Assembly: GCA_017469265.1 (NCBI GenBank) | Contig: JAFUGS010000050.1 | Location: 1 to 33,920 of the forward strand | Length of the DNA: 33,920 bases | Direction of reading: 5' to 3' | From: Clostridia bacterium | GTDB taxonomy: Bacteria; Bacillota; Clostridia; Christensenellales; Aristaeellaceae | Shown: positions 17,208 through 25,535 of the stretch, one piece after another | Position numbering within the stretch: the first letter of the stretch is position 1 | Layout of the letters: each line of letters begins with the position of its first letter | Made by a program: the position numbers and the translations under genes | The notes under the pieces: generated by a model | Told to the model about the DNA's origin: nothing | The model's input: only the letters and a program-made list of their open reading frames with translations | Databases searched by the model: none

Positions 17208-19226
17208 TCAGATCTTCTTCAGTACCAGGGCTGTACGGGCCGGCGCATAAATATAGAATCCCACACCCCGGTTCGGCATCATCTCCGTCCGATAGACATA
17301 ATCATGGCTCACCAGCCCGGGCCCACCAAAGCGGAATTCATCCGTGCTGAGGATCACCCGATAGCTTCCCTCACCCGTGGTGTGGCAGGGCAGGAAGAAA
17401 TGCTGCTCACTGTAGCTGCCATGGAAATCGAACAGGAAGAGCAGCCCGCCCCGGCTGAAGGCAATAATTTTTCTCTCCTCGTCCACCCAGAGGCTGACCG
17501 CCTGTGGATCCTCAAGCAGCCGGTGCTCCCGGGCCAGCTGAATCATGGTCGTGTCAAACGTGTTCAGCCATTCGTATTTCAGCGCGTCATTGTCCACCAG
17601 GTTCCACTGCCTGCGGCAGTACTTGTAGCTCCATCCATTTCCTTCCCGGGGGAAGTCAATCCATTCGGGATGGCCGAACTCATTCCCCATAAAGTTCAGG
17701 TAACCGTTGCCGCCGCAGGACATGGTCAGCAGGCGGATCATTTTATGCAGTTCGATAGCCCGGTCCATAGTCAGGCTGTGATAGTCCTTGTTCATGCCGG
17801 TATACATTTCCGCGTCCGCCATGCGGAATATCAGGGTTTTGTCCCCCACCAGCGCCTGGTCATGGCTTTCACAGTAGCCGATCACCTTTTCCTGCGGTCT
17901 GCGGGTGGTCATCTCGTACCACAGGCCACCCATGGACCAGTCCTCATCCCTGGTGTCCTTCAGCAGCTTGATCCAGTAATCCGGTTCCCCCATGCCCAGC
18001 CGGTAATCAAAGCCGATACCCCCCTGCTCAATGGGCAGGCACATGCCGGGCATGCCGCTCATGTCCTCCGCTACGCTGGTGGCGTTGGGATTTACCTCGT
18101 GGATCAGCTCGTTGGCCAGCTGGAGGTAGTTGATGGCGTCCAGGTCCGTGTTCATATTAAAGTACATATGGTAATCCGTAAAAGCGGAGCCCAGGCCATG
18201 GTCGTGGTAGATCATGCTGGTGACCCCGTCAAACCGGAAGCCGTCGAAATGATACGTATCCATCCAGAATTTCAGGTTGCTCAGCAGGAAATGCAGCACT
18301 TCCGGCCTGCGATAATTAAACAGCCTCGTGCCCCAGGCAGGATGTCTGCCTTCGCCGCCCTCCAGGAAATACTGTCCGTCCGTTCCATCCTGGAATTGCA
18401 GCCCCTCGCCCACGTTGGGGCAGGCATGGCTGTGCACCACGTCCAGCAGCACCCGCAGCCCCATGCCGTGGGCTTTATTGATCAGGTACTTCAGCCCTTC
18501 CGGTTCGCCATACCAGGAGCTGGCGGCAAAGAAATTGGACACCTGGTACCCGAAGGAACCGTAATAAGGATGTTCCTGGATGGCCATCAGCTGTACGGTG
18601 TTGTATCCCAGCGCCTGGATCCGCGGCAGCACGTTGTCCGCGAATTCCTGATAGGTGCCGACTTTTTCCTCCGCCGTAGCCATGCCGATGTGCGCCTCGT
18701 AAATCAGCGGCGCCGGCGCCTTCCCCGAGCGGTATTCCTGATCCGTCCACGCAAAGGGATCGGGATCCCACACCTGGGCACAGAGAATATGTGTACTGGG
18801 ATTGGCCGAGACCCGTGTCGCATAGGCCGGCAGCCGTTCAAATCCCTTTCCGTCCTTCTCTACCCACAGCTTGATATACTGCCCGTGCCGGAGAGCATCC
18901 GCCCCGGGCAGAAGAATCTCCCAGACCCCATTCTCCAGCCGGGTCATAGGATGGGTATCATGGCTCCACCCGTTAAAATCTCCGGTCAGATAGGCGGCGT
19001 CCGCGCCTGGCAGCCATTCCCGAACCGCCCAGCCTTCCGCCGTCCGATGAATGCCAAAGTACAGGTAGCCATCGGCGAAATCCGACAAGGTACGGGCGCC
19101 CTGTACCAGTTGGGCCTTTCTTTCCTTGAAGCGGTCCATCCGCAGGTCAATCTCCCCGCTGTACGGTGCCAGCCAGGGATCGATTTTTGTGATCTCATAG
19201 GGGCCTACCAGTTTCCGAACATCCAT
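17208..19226 (-). CDS. glgB: 1,4-alpha-glucan branching enzyme, eukaryote-like GH13_8 type
   Basis: Cleaves alpha-1,4 chains and re-attaches them by alpha-1,6 links in glycogen. An N-terminal CBM48-like domain (REWLPGADAAYLTGDFNGWS) precedes the GH13 barrel: YEAHIGMATAEEKVGTYQEF, LLDVVHSHACPNV, FDGFRFDGVTSM with the nucleophile Asp at about 333, ATSVAEDMSGMP with the acid Glu, and YCESHDQALVGDKT with the third Asp. The YEAHIGMA and GVTSMIYHDHG segments are typical of the GBE1-like subfamily found in eukaryotes and some bacteria. The ATG at 19226 (MDVRKLVG) is preferred for its AAAGGA eight bases upstream; an ATG at 19235 lies against that site. No other glycogen synthesis gene is adjacent. 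Confidence 0.94.
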   Translation of the reverse strand: MDVRKLVGPYEITKIDPWLAPYSGEIDLRMDRFKERKAQLVQGARTLSDFADGYLYFGIHRTAEGWAVREWLPGADAAYLTGDFNGWSHDTHPMTRLENGVWEILLPGADALRHGQYIKLWVEKDGKGFERLPAYATRVSANPSTHILCAQVWDPDPFAWTDQEYRSGKAPAPLIYEAHIGMATAEEKVGTYQEFADNVLPRIQALGYNTVQLMAIQEHPYYGSFGYQVSNFFAASSWYGEPEGLKYLINKAHGMGLRVLLDVVHSHACPNVGEGLQFQDGTDGQYFLEGGEGRHPAWGTRLFNYRRPEVLHFLLSNLKFWMDTYHFDGFRFDGVTSMIYHDHGLGSAFTDYHMYFNMNTDLDAINYLQLANELIHEVNPNATSVAEDMSGMPGMCLPIEQGGIGFDYRLGMGEPDYWIKLLKDTRDEDWSMGGLWYEMTTRRPQEKVIGYCESHDQALVGDKTLIFRMADAEMYTGMNKDYHSLTMDRAIELHKMIRLLTMSCGGNGYLNFMGNEFGHPEWIDFPREGNGWSYKYCRRQWNLVDNDALKYEWLNTFDTTMIQLAREHRLLEDPQAVSLWVDEERKIIAFSRGGLLFLFDFHGSYSEQHFFLPCHTTGEGSYRVILSTDEFRFGGPGLVSHDYVYRTEMMPNRGVGFYIYAPARTALVLKKI

Positions 19227-19313
19227 GCCGCTCATCCTTTCATCCGTTTCTGTTTGGGAATCCAGGGCTTTCTGATCCGTTCATCCCGTTTCGCAGCCCC
19301 GGGTCTGTTCCGT

Positions 19314-20525
19314 TTATTCCGCCTGAATCAGCGTACCGTTCAGGTCATAGTATTCCTTCCGGATAACCTGACGCGCTTCGTCATACAGGTAGCGGATTTC
19401 ACAGTATCCCTCGTTTCCGTTGGCCTTTTTTCCGTCCACCCCCAGATAGTCCCGCTCCAGCAGGAAGCCATCCGCGTCCAGCGTCTCCGTATATCCTGCA
19501 ATGCCATGGACATTCAGCATGCCTTCTCCCTGGTCGTTGACATACAGCACCTGGAAAAGCCGCCCCTCCGTGTCGTAGGCATAGGCGCGGCCCGTAACGC
19601 CCTCCGCGTCCTCGCAGGGCTGACCGGCGGCATCCAGGCAGGTCTCCCGGATCAGCTGCCCGTCCTTATTGTATTCACGCTTCACCTGGACACAGCCTTC
19701 CCAAAATGGTATCCGCTGGCCCTGGGCATCATAGCGCACCGCAACACAGACCTGGTCACTGCTCCAGCTTTTCTCCTCGTAAGCGTAGTCACCGCCCATG
19801 GAAATCAGGGTTCCGGACAGGTCATAGTACTTCACGCTGACCTCCCGGTTCTTTTTGTCCAGCTCCCGCTTGCAGCTGGCCCACCCTTCCAGGCACACGG
19901 CGGCGCTGCCATCCGCGTGCTCAAAACGGATACCGGTCACCTTGTTACTCTTGTTCACGCTTTGAATCAGCACCGCGTAACCCAGAGGCGTATCCACGGG
20001 ATTCTTCTTTTCGTCCAGATAGGTGGTCCTGGTCAGGGCGGTTCCACGGTATTCATTCCGCAGCGCGGCGTATCCAAGATCCGGCACCATCACCAGGTCA
20101 TTGGCCTGATCGAAATAATTGGTCAGCCGGATCTTGCCGGAGGAGTTGTAAAGCATGGTCACCCGGGCGTATCCGGCAGTACATTCCGCCTTCTGGCCTT
20201 TGGCGTTCAGGTATACAATCTCCTCCAGCCGGTGCTTATTCCCGTAGGTCAGCATCTGCCCGAAATATCCGCCAATGGCCTCCTTTGGATTTCCGGCTGC
20301 GTCATAGTACTTTTCCGTCACCGTGGTGCCGCTGTAGCTTCGCGTCGCGTATGCATATCCCTCCGGGCCTTCCGTCAGAGCGCCGCCTTCGTCAAGCCAC
20401 TCCACGCGCACCACCTTGCCGCCCTTGGTGGTCTCCTTCCGGGTCGCCTCCGCTCCCGCTTGGAAGCCAGCCAGCACGATCAGCAGCCACATCAGCAGCG
20501 CAGCCATTTTCCTGATTCGAATCAT
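19314..20525 (-). CDS. Secreted protein of about eleven tandem 32-residue repeats
   Basis: A signal peptide (MIRIRKMAALLMWLLIVLAG, cleavage near AGAEA) is followed by a mature protein that divides into about 11 tandem units of 31-32 residues plus a half unit. Each unit has the pattern x4-Tyr-x-Asp-x2-Gly-x6-Gly-Tyr-x6-Tyr-x3-Gly. Examples are EKYYDAAGNPKEAIGGYFGQ, RETCLDAAGQPCEDAEGVTG and ERDYLGVDGKKANGNEGYCE. The spacing recalls MORN/YwqK-like or YD/WG-type beta repeats, but I do not match it to a named family. A regular beta structure is likely; a role in binding at the cell surface is a guess. It has its own promoter and lies upstream of glgB on the same strand (87-base gap), possibly cotranscribed. 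Confidence 0.88.
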   Translation of the reverse strand: MIRIRKMAALLMWLLIVLAGFQAGAEATRKETTKGGKVVRVEWLDEGGALTEGPEGYAYATRSYSGTTVTEKYYDAAGNPKEAIGGYFGQMLTYGNKHRLEEIVYLNAKGQKAECTAGYARVTMLYNSSGKIRLTNYFDQANDLVMVPDLGYAALRNEYRGTALTRTTYLDEKKNPVDTPLGYAVLIQSVNKSNKVTGIRFEHADGSAAVCLEGWASCKRELDKKNREVSVKYYDLSGTLISMGGDYAYEEKSWSSDQVCVAVRYDAQGQRIPFWEGCVQVKREYNKDGQLIRETCLDAAGQPCEDAEGVTGRAYAYDTEGRLFQVLYVNDQGEGMLNVHGIAGYTETLDADGFLLERDYLGVDGKKANGNEGYCEIRYLYDEARQVIRKEYYDLNGTLIQAE

Positions 20526-20564
20526 TTTTCTGTTTCCATCCTTATCTCCATGTTTTCCGGCTGC

Positions 20565-20593
20565 AGTATAGCAAACTTGTCCGGTTTTATCAA
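20565..20593 (-). promoter_or_regulatory. Promoter of the 32-residue-repeat protein
   Basis: Minus strand TTGATA (20593-20588), 17-base spacer, TATACT (20570-20565). It overlaps the stop codon of the upstream ATPase gene. Confidence 0.85.
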
Positions 20594-22986
20594 GCAGTCG
20601 GTGCCGCCGCTTCCTTCGCCTTTTTCTGTTTTCTATCCATCCACATGGTCAGCAGATAGATTCCGCTTCCAAGCAGGATCAGGCCTGACAGCGCCAGCCA
20701 CTCCGTTCCCCGCAGCCGCGTGAGGAAAAACACATGTTCCATCAGCGTAGCCAGCAGCACGAAGAGCGCCGCGGATCCACCCAGTACCAGCGCCCTTGCG
20801 CGGCCGATGGGCCAGCAGGCCCGTGCCAGGGCAATGACCCCCATGGTGCCGGCCACCCAGGTAGCCAGGGTAGAGCAGGTTTCCCCGCTCCAGCCAGCCA
20901 GGGTCAGCAGCATGGCCAGCGTCGCGCACAGTGCGACAGCCACTCCTCCGGGCAGCGCTCTGCGGATCACGGAGGACAGGAAGGATCCCTGCACCCGGTC
21001 CCCGCTTTTTTCCATGGCCAGGAAGAAGCCGGGTATTCCCACCGTACAGGCACTGACCAGGCTCATCTGAATGGGCTGGAAGGGATACATACCCGGCATC
21101 GCCAGCGTAATCAGGCTCAGCAGAAAGCTGAAGATCGTCTTTGTCAGGAAAAGAGTCGCGGACCGGAACATATTGTTAATGACCCGACGCCCTTCCAGTA
21201 CGATTCCCGGCACCACGCCAAAGTCACTTTCCAGCAGGGTAATCTGCGCCGTGTGACGGGCCGCGCTGGCGCCTTCCTCCATAGCAATGGAGCAGTCCGC
21301 CGCCCGCATGGCCGGAATATCGTTCACGCCGTCCCCGGTCATGGCCACGGTATGCCCCGCAGCCCTCATCGCTTCCACCAGCTGCTTTTTCTGCTCCGGG
21401 CTGACCCGTCCGAACACCGTGTACCGCCCGCAGGCCTCCCGGATGTCCTGCTCTGTTCTGACGGTGCGCATGTCGATTGTCTTTTCCGCGTCAGGCACGC
21501 CGGCCTGTTTCGCGATCCGGGAAACGGTGACGGGATCATCCCCGCTGATAACCCGGATCGATACGCCCTCCTCGTGGAAATAACGGATGGTCTCCTCCAC
21601 ATGAGGCCGCATCTCATCCGTCAGGCTGCAAAGCGCCAGCGGTCTTGTCACAGCGGGCAGCGTTCCACCCTCAATCCGGCCTTCCGCTTCCGCCAGCAGC
21701 AGCACGCGTTTTCCCTCGCCGGTTCGTTCCGCGATCATCTTTCGGATGTTTTCCGGCAGATGCTCCCCATCCTGTTCGTCTTCCCGCATGACGAAGGCCG
21801 GCGCCCCGAGGATCAGCGTTTTCCCGTCCCTGAAGCAGGCAGCGGATTTTTTTCGCCGGGAGGAAAAGGGCTGTACAGCCAGCGGTTCCTCCAGACCCGG
21901 GGCCACAGCTTCTCGCAGGGCCCTCAGGGTCGGGCTGTCCTCGTCAAAGGCGCCAAGCAGCCGGCTCAGCGCTTGTCTGGCCTCCGCTTCCGTTCCCGTC
22001 AGGGGAAGCAGTTCCGCCATCTTCATGTGTCCGCTGGTCAGGGTACCGGTCTTGTCCAGGCACACGATATCAACCCGGGCCAGTCCCTCAATCCCGTCCA
22101 GCTCCTGCACCAGCACCTGCCGTCTGGCCAGCCGGAGCACGCCTGCGGCCATGGCGATGCTGGTCAGCAGCATCAGCCCTTCCGGGATCATGCCCAGCAT
22201 GGCGGCCACCGTCGGAGGCACCGCATCCCGCATCGGCAGCTGCTGCCAAACGACCTGCTTCAGAAACAGGGCCAGCCCCAGGGGCAGCAGCGCGATGGCA
22301 TCCCAGCGGATCAGCCGCTTCAGCTCCTTCATCAGGCCCGCTTCCTTTTTACGGGGCTGTTTCGCTTCCCTGCTCAGGCGCCCCACATAGCTTTCGGACC
22401 CCACGTAAACCACCTGGCAGAGGATTTTTCCTTCATTCAGATAGGATCCGGAGTAAACCCAGTCCCCCTTCTGCTTGGGAATGCCGTCGCTTTCCCCGGT
22501 CAGCAGGCTTTCCATAGCCCGCCCCCCGCCGGAAACCACCACACTGTCCGCAATAACCTGGTCGCCGCTCCGCAGTACCAGGATATCTCCTTCCACCACG
22601 TCCTCGCTGGCGATTTCCGTTTCCCGCCCGTCCCGGATCACCCTGGCCCGGGGCGCATGCAGCAGCTTCAGCTGACGGATGGTGTTCCGGGCCTTCAGCT
22701 CCTGATAAATGGCGATGCCCGTGTTGCTGACCACCACCCCCAGAAACAGCAGATTCCGCCAACTGCCCACCAGGATGAGAGCAAGCCCAAGCAACAGGTT
22801 CAGACCGTTAAAGAGGGTGCAGACGTTCTCCGTCACGATCCGAAAGGTGGATTTCCCGTCGTCCGGGGGCATTTTGTTGGCCCGTCCGTCCTTTTTCCGT
22901 TTTTCCGCTTCCGCCCCGGTCAGGCCGGAGGCGTCGGTATATGTAAATCCCGTTGGAAGCGCGTCTGGCAGCTTCAGTTCGTTCAT
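20590..22986 (-). CDS. Cation-transporting P-type ATPase, CtpE-like
   Basis: Membrane pump of the HAD P-type ATPase superfamily, 798 residues. It has the actuator motif LLTGESDGIPKQKGDWVYSG, the membrane motif MLGMIPEGLMLLTSIAMA, the phosphorylation site CLDKTGTLTSGHMK with Asp311, and the hinge VAMTGDGVNDIPAMRAADCS. About eight to ten membrane helices flank these. There is no heavy-metal-binding domain, and PEGL followed by Met differs from the PEGLP of SERCA and PMCA pumps. The IPEGLxLLTS form recalls mycobacterial CtpE, described as a calcium uptake ATPase, so calcium is a plausible but unproven substrate. It has a consensus promoter divergent from that of the amylase gene. Confidence 0.9.
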   Translation of the reverse strand: MNELKLPDALPTGFTYTDASGLTGAEAEKRKKDGRANKMPPDDGKSTFRIVTENVCTLFNGLNLLLGLALILVGSWRNLLFLGVVVSNTGIAIYQELKARNTIRQLKLLHAPRARVIRDGRETEIASEDVVEGDILVLRSGDQVIADSVVVSGGGRAMESLLTGESDGIPKQKGDWVYSGSYLNEGKILCQVVYVGSESYVGRLSREAKQPRKKEAGLMKELKRLIRWDAIALLPLGLALFLKQVVWQQLPMRDAVPPTVAAMLGMIPEGLMLLTSIAMAAGVLRLARRQVLVQELDGIEGLARVDIVCLDKTGTLTSGHMKMAELLPLTGTEAEARQALSRLLGAFDEDSPTLRALREAVAPGLEEPLAVQPFSSRRKKSAACFRDGKTLILGAPAFVMREDEQDGEHLPENIRKMIAERTGEGKRVLLLAEAEGRIEGGTLPAVTRPLALCSLTDEMRPHVEETIRYFHEEGVSIRVISGDDPVTVSRIAKQAGVPDAEKTIDMRTVRTEQDIREACGRYTVFGRVSPEQKKQLVEAMRAAGHTVAMTGDGVNDIPAMRAADCSIAMEEGASAARHTAQITLLESDFGVVPGIVLEGRRVINNMFRSATLFLTKTIFSFLLSLITLAMPGMYPFQPIQMSLVSACTVGIPGFFLAMEKSGDRVQGSFLSSVIRRALPGGVAVALCATLAMLLTLAGWSGETCSTLATWVAGTMGVIALARACWPIGRARALVLGGSAALFVLLATLMEHVFFLTRLRGTEWLALSGLILLGSGIYLLTMWMDRKQKKAKEAAAPTA

Positions 22987-23010
22987 CGGCGTTCTTCTCC
23001 TTTGTCACCC

Positions 23011-23039
23011 ATTATAGGAGGAAAGCCCCTGCTTTGCAA
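23011..23039 (-). promoter_or_regulatory. P-type ATPase promoter
   Basis: Minus strand TTGCAA (23039-23034), 17-base spacer, TATAAT (23016-23011), 25 bases before the ATG. Confidence 0.85.
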
Positions 23040-23041
23040 GC

Positions 23042-23070
23042 TTGCGCCGCTCCTCTTTTTGCGATATACT
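23042..23070 (+). promoter_or_regulatory. Amylase gene promoter
   Basis: TTGCGC (23042-23047), 17-base spacer, TATACT (23065-23070). It is back to back with the ATPase promoter, with the -35 boxes three bases apart. Confidence 0.65.
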
Positions 23071-23157
23071 TTTTCAGATGCACTTTTTGTACTCCGAGGC
23101 CCTGGTATACACCCTCGATCGCCGCATCAGCTTTTATTTTCGCGAGGAGGTTTCCCC

Positions 23158-25299
23158 ATGTCCGTTCCCGCCTATATTCTCTCCGCTGTTTTCAGCGACG
23201 AGTCCCCCACCTACCGTTTTCCCTCCGAGCCGGATCCCGGCGATTCCGTGACCATCCGTCTGCGGGTCGCGAAGGACAGCGCCCGCCGGGTCGTGCTGCT
23301 GCTGGAATCGCTGGAAGTCGGTACCCTGATGGTCAAAACCCGTTCCGATGATTTTTTTGACTATTATGAGGCGGGCATCGTCTGCGATGATACCCAGGTG
23401 CTGTACCGTTTTCTGGTGGAGGGGCAGAACAATCTTCGGATCGCCTTCGATAAAAACGGTGCCCGGGCCACGGAGGACGGCTCCATGCCCGAGTATAACA
23501 CGGTGTACGCCTTCCGTTTTCAGCCCGGTTTTCATGTCCCCGCCTGGGCCAAGGGCGCGGTACAGTACCAGATTTTTACCGACAGGTTTTACAACGGCGA
23601 TCCCTCCAACGACGTGACGGACAATGAGTATTATTACACCGTTGGCCACTCCAAGCACGTGGCGGACTGGGACGCCCTGCCCACGGACACCGACTTCCGC
23701 TGTTTCTACGGCGGTGACCTGCAGGGCATTATCGACAAGCTGGATTACCTGCAGGGGCTCGGCGTCCAGGTGCTGTACCTGAACCCGATCTTTGTCTCCC
23801 CTTCCTCCCATAAGTATGACACCCAGGACTATGAGCATGTGGATCCTCATTTTGGCGTCATTACCGATGACGTGCTCCACGCCATGCAATCCTGGGAAAA
23901 GCATAACGGTTACGCCCCCCGCTATATTCGCCGGGTTACCTCCATGGAAAACCTGGAGAAAAGCGATGACCTTTTCGCCACCCTCTGCCGGAAGCTTCAT
24001 GCCCGTGGCATGCGCATTATTCTGGACGGCGTATTCAATCACTGCGGGTCCTTCAACAAATGGATGGATTACGAGGGAATCTATCTGGGCAAAGCGGGCT
24101 TCCAGCCCGGCGCTTTCCAGAGCGTACACAGCCCCTACCGTTCCTTCTTCCACTTTAACAATTCCGGCAACGGCCGCAGCCCGGCCTATGAAGGCTGGTG
24201 GGGGTACGCTACCCTGCCCAAGCTGAATTACGAGGCTTCTCCCGCCCTGTGTGAAAAGATTTATCGAATCGCGGAAAAGTGGGTCTCCCCGCCCTATCGT
24301 GTGGACGGCTGGCGGCTGGATGTGGCCGCGGATCTGGGCCATTCCGCCGACTTTAACCATTCCTTCTGGCGCACCTTCCGCCAGCGGGTGAAGGCCGTGA
24401 ACCCGGACTGCCTTATCATCGCGGAGCATTACGGCGATCCATCCTCCTGGCTGGAGGGGGATCAGTGGGATTCCGTCATGAACTACGACGCTTTCATGGA
24501 ACCGGTCACCTGGTTTCTTACTGGCATGGAGAAGCATTCCGACGCCACCCGGGATGACCTGTATCAGAACGGCACCGCCTTCTTCGACATCATGCGGGAT
24601 AAAATGGCCCGGCTGACCTATCCCTCTCTGATGTGCGCCATGAACGAGCTGAGCAATCATGACCATTCCAGGTTCCTGACCCGTACCAACCGAATGGTTG
24701 GCCGCTGCACCACCGTGGGCTCCGAGGCCGCCTCCGTCGGCATCAACAAGGGTGTCTTCCGGGAGGCGGTGGTTCTGCAGATGTCCTGGCCCGGCGCACC
24801 AACGGTGTACTATGCTGACGAGGCGGGTCAGGTAGGCTGGACGGATCCGGACAACCGGCGCACCTATCCCTGGGGGCATGAGGATACATCCCTGATCCTG
24901 CTGCATAAGGATCTGATCCGGCTCCGCCAGGCGCTGCCCGCAATGGTCAGCGGCTGTCTGAAACCGCTGCTGGCGGATTACGGGCGGATTGCCTATGCCC
25001 GTTTCACCGATCAGCAGCGCCTCGTGGTCGCCATGAACAACACTTCCGGCTGGACTTCCTTCCGGCTCTATGTCCGGGATGCCGGCGCGCCGGAGGAGGA
25101 ACTTTTCTTCCGCCGCGTCCTGACCGGCGCGGACGGCCATACCCTGAAGCCGGAGGTCTGCGCCCCCGTGACCGACGGGTACATTTCCTTTGACCTTCCA
25201 CCTTTCTCCGCCGTCATTCTGGCCAATGAACCCCCGGTGAGCACCCCGGTTCAACCGGACCCGGCCGCTTCAAAGCCCGCCAAGCCGGAGAAACGTTAA
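23158..25299 (+). CDS. GH13 alpha-amylase / neopullulanase-like enzyme, cytoplasmic
   Basis: Hydrolyses alpha-glucans such as maltodextrins or cyclodextrins. The 713-residue protein has no signal peptide. An N-terminal beta domain (residues about 1-125, CBM34-like) leads to the barrel, which opens WAKGAVQYQIFTDRFYNGDP. The four GH13 regions are GVFNHCG, YRVDGWRLDVAADLGHSADF (nucleophile Asp388), IIAEHYGDPSSWL (acid Glu423) and ELSNHDHSRFLTRTNR (Asp502). An insertion near residue 245-275 and a Pro/Lys-rich C-terminal tail are unusual details. The ATG at 23158 has GAGGAGG seven bases upstream; the frame stays open far upstream, but antisense to the ATPase gene. Confidence 0.94.
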   Translation: MSVPAYILSAVFSDESPTYRFPSEPDPGDSVTIRLRVAKDSARRVVLLLESLEVGTLMVKTRSDDFFDYYEAGIVCDDTQVLYRFLVEGQNNLRIAFDKNGARATEDGSMPEYNTVYAFRFQPGFHVPAWAKGAVQYQIFTDRFYNGDPSNDVTDNEYYYTVGHSKHVADWDALPTDTDFRCFYGGDLQGIIDKLDYLQGLGVQVLYLNPIFVSPSSHKYDTQDYEHVDPHFGVITDDVLHAMQSWEKHNGYAPRYIRRVTSMENLEKSDDLFATLCRKLHARGMRIILDGVFNHCGSFNKWMDYEGIYLGKAGFQPGAFQSVHSPYRSFFHFNNSGNGRSPAYEGWWGYATLPKLNYEASPALCEKIYRIAEKWVSPPYRVDGWRLDVAADLGHSADFNHSFWRTFRQRVKAVNPDCLIIAEHYGDPSSWLEGDQWDSVMNYDAFMEPVTWFLTGMEKHSDATRDDLYQNGTAFFDIMRDKMARLTYPSLMCAMNELSNHDHSRFLTRTNRMVGRCTTVGSEAASVGINKGVFREAVVLQMSWPGAPTVYYADEAGQVGWTDPDNRRTYPWGHEDTSLILLHKDLIRLRQALPAMVSGCLKPLLADYGRIAYARFTDQQRLVVAMNNTSGWTSFRLYVRDAGAPEEELFFRRVLTGADGHTLKPEVCAPVTDGYISFDLPPFSAVILANEPPVSTPVQPDPAASKPAKPEKR

Positions 25300-25404
25300 G
25301 AAAGCGCTGACCAAAGCGCCCCATGAAGCCCGAACCGCTTCGTCCACGCGAATGCGGTTCTGGCCCTGATAAAGCACGCTGCGCGCAGAACCGATTCAGC
25401 TGGC

Positions 25405-25440
25405 GCAAGAAAAGCCCGGGACTTCTGCCCCGGGCTTTTC
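25405..25440. terminator. Bidirectional terminator between amylase and six-HTH gene
   Basis: Stem AAGAAAAGCCCGGG (25405-25418) with CCCGGGCTTTTCTT (25427-25440). A-rich and T-rich arms make it work in both directions for the convergent genes. The rest of the 25300-25535 gap shows a weaker AACCGC/GCGGTT inverted repeat and no gene. Confidence 0.9.
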
Positions 25441-25535
25441 TTGTGCCTCTTTTCTCTGTCTTCTCCCGAGATTTCTCCCTTGAGGTTCTGATTCCTGCTT
25501 TTCCGGCTTCACCCCGTGCTTCCCGCGGTTTTTGC

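Noticed and set aside
20734-23157. Upstream extension of the amylase frame
   Set aside because: It is antisense to the P-type ATPase gene. The amylase has a good promoter, ribosome site and ATG at 23158.
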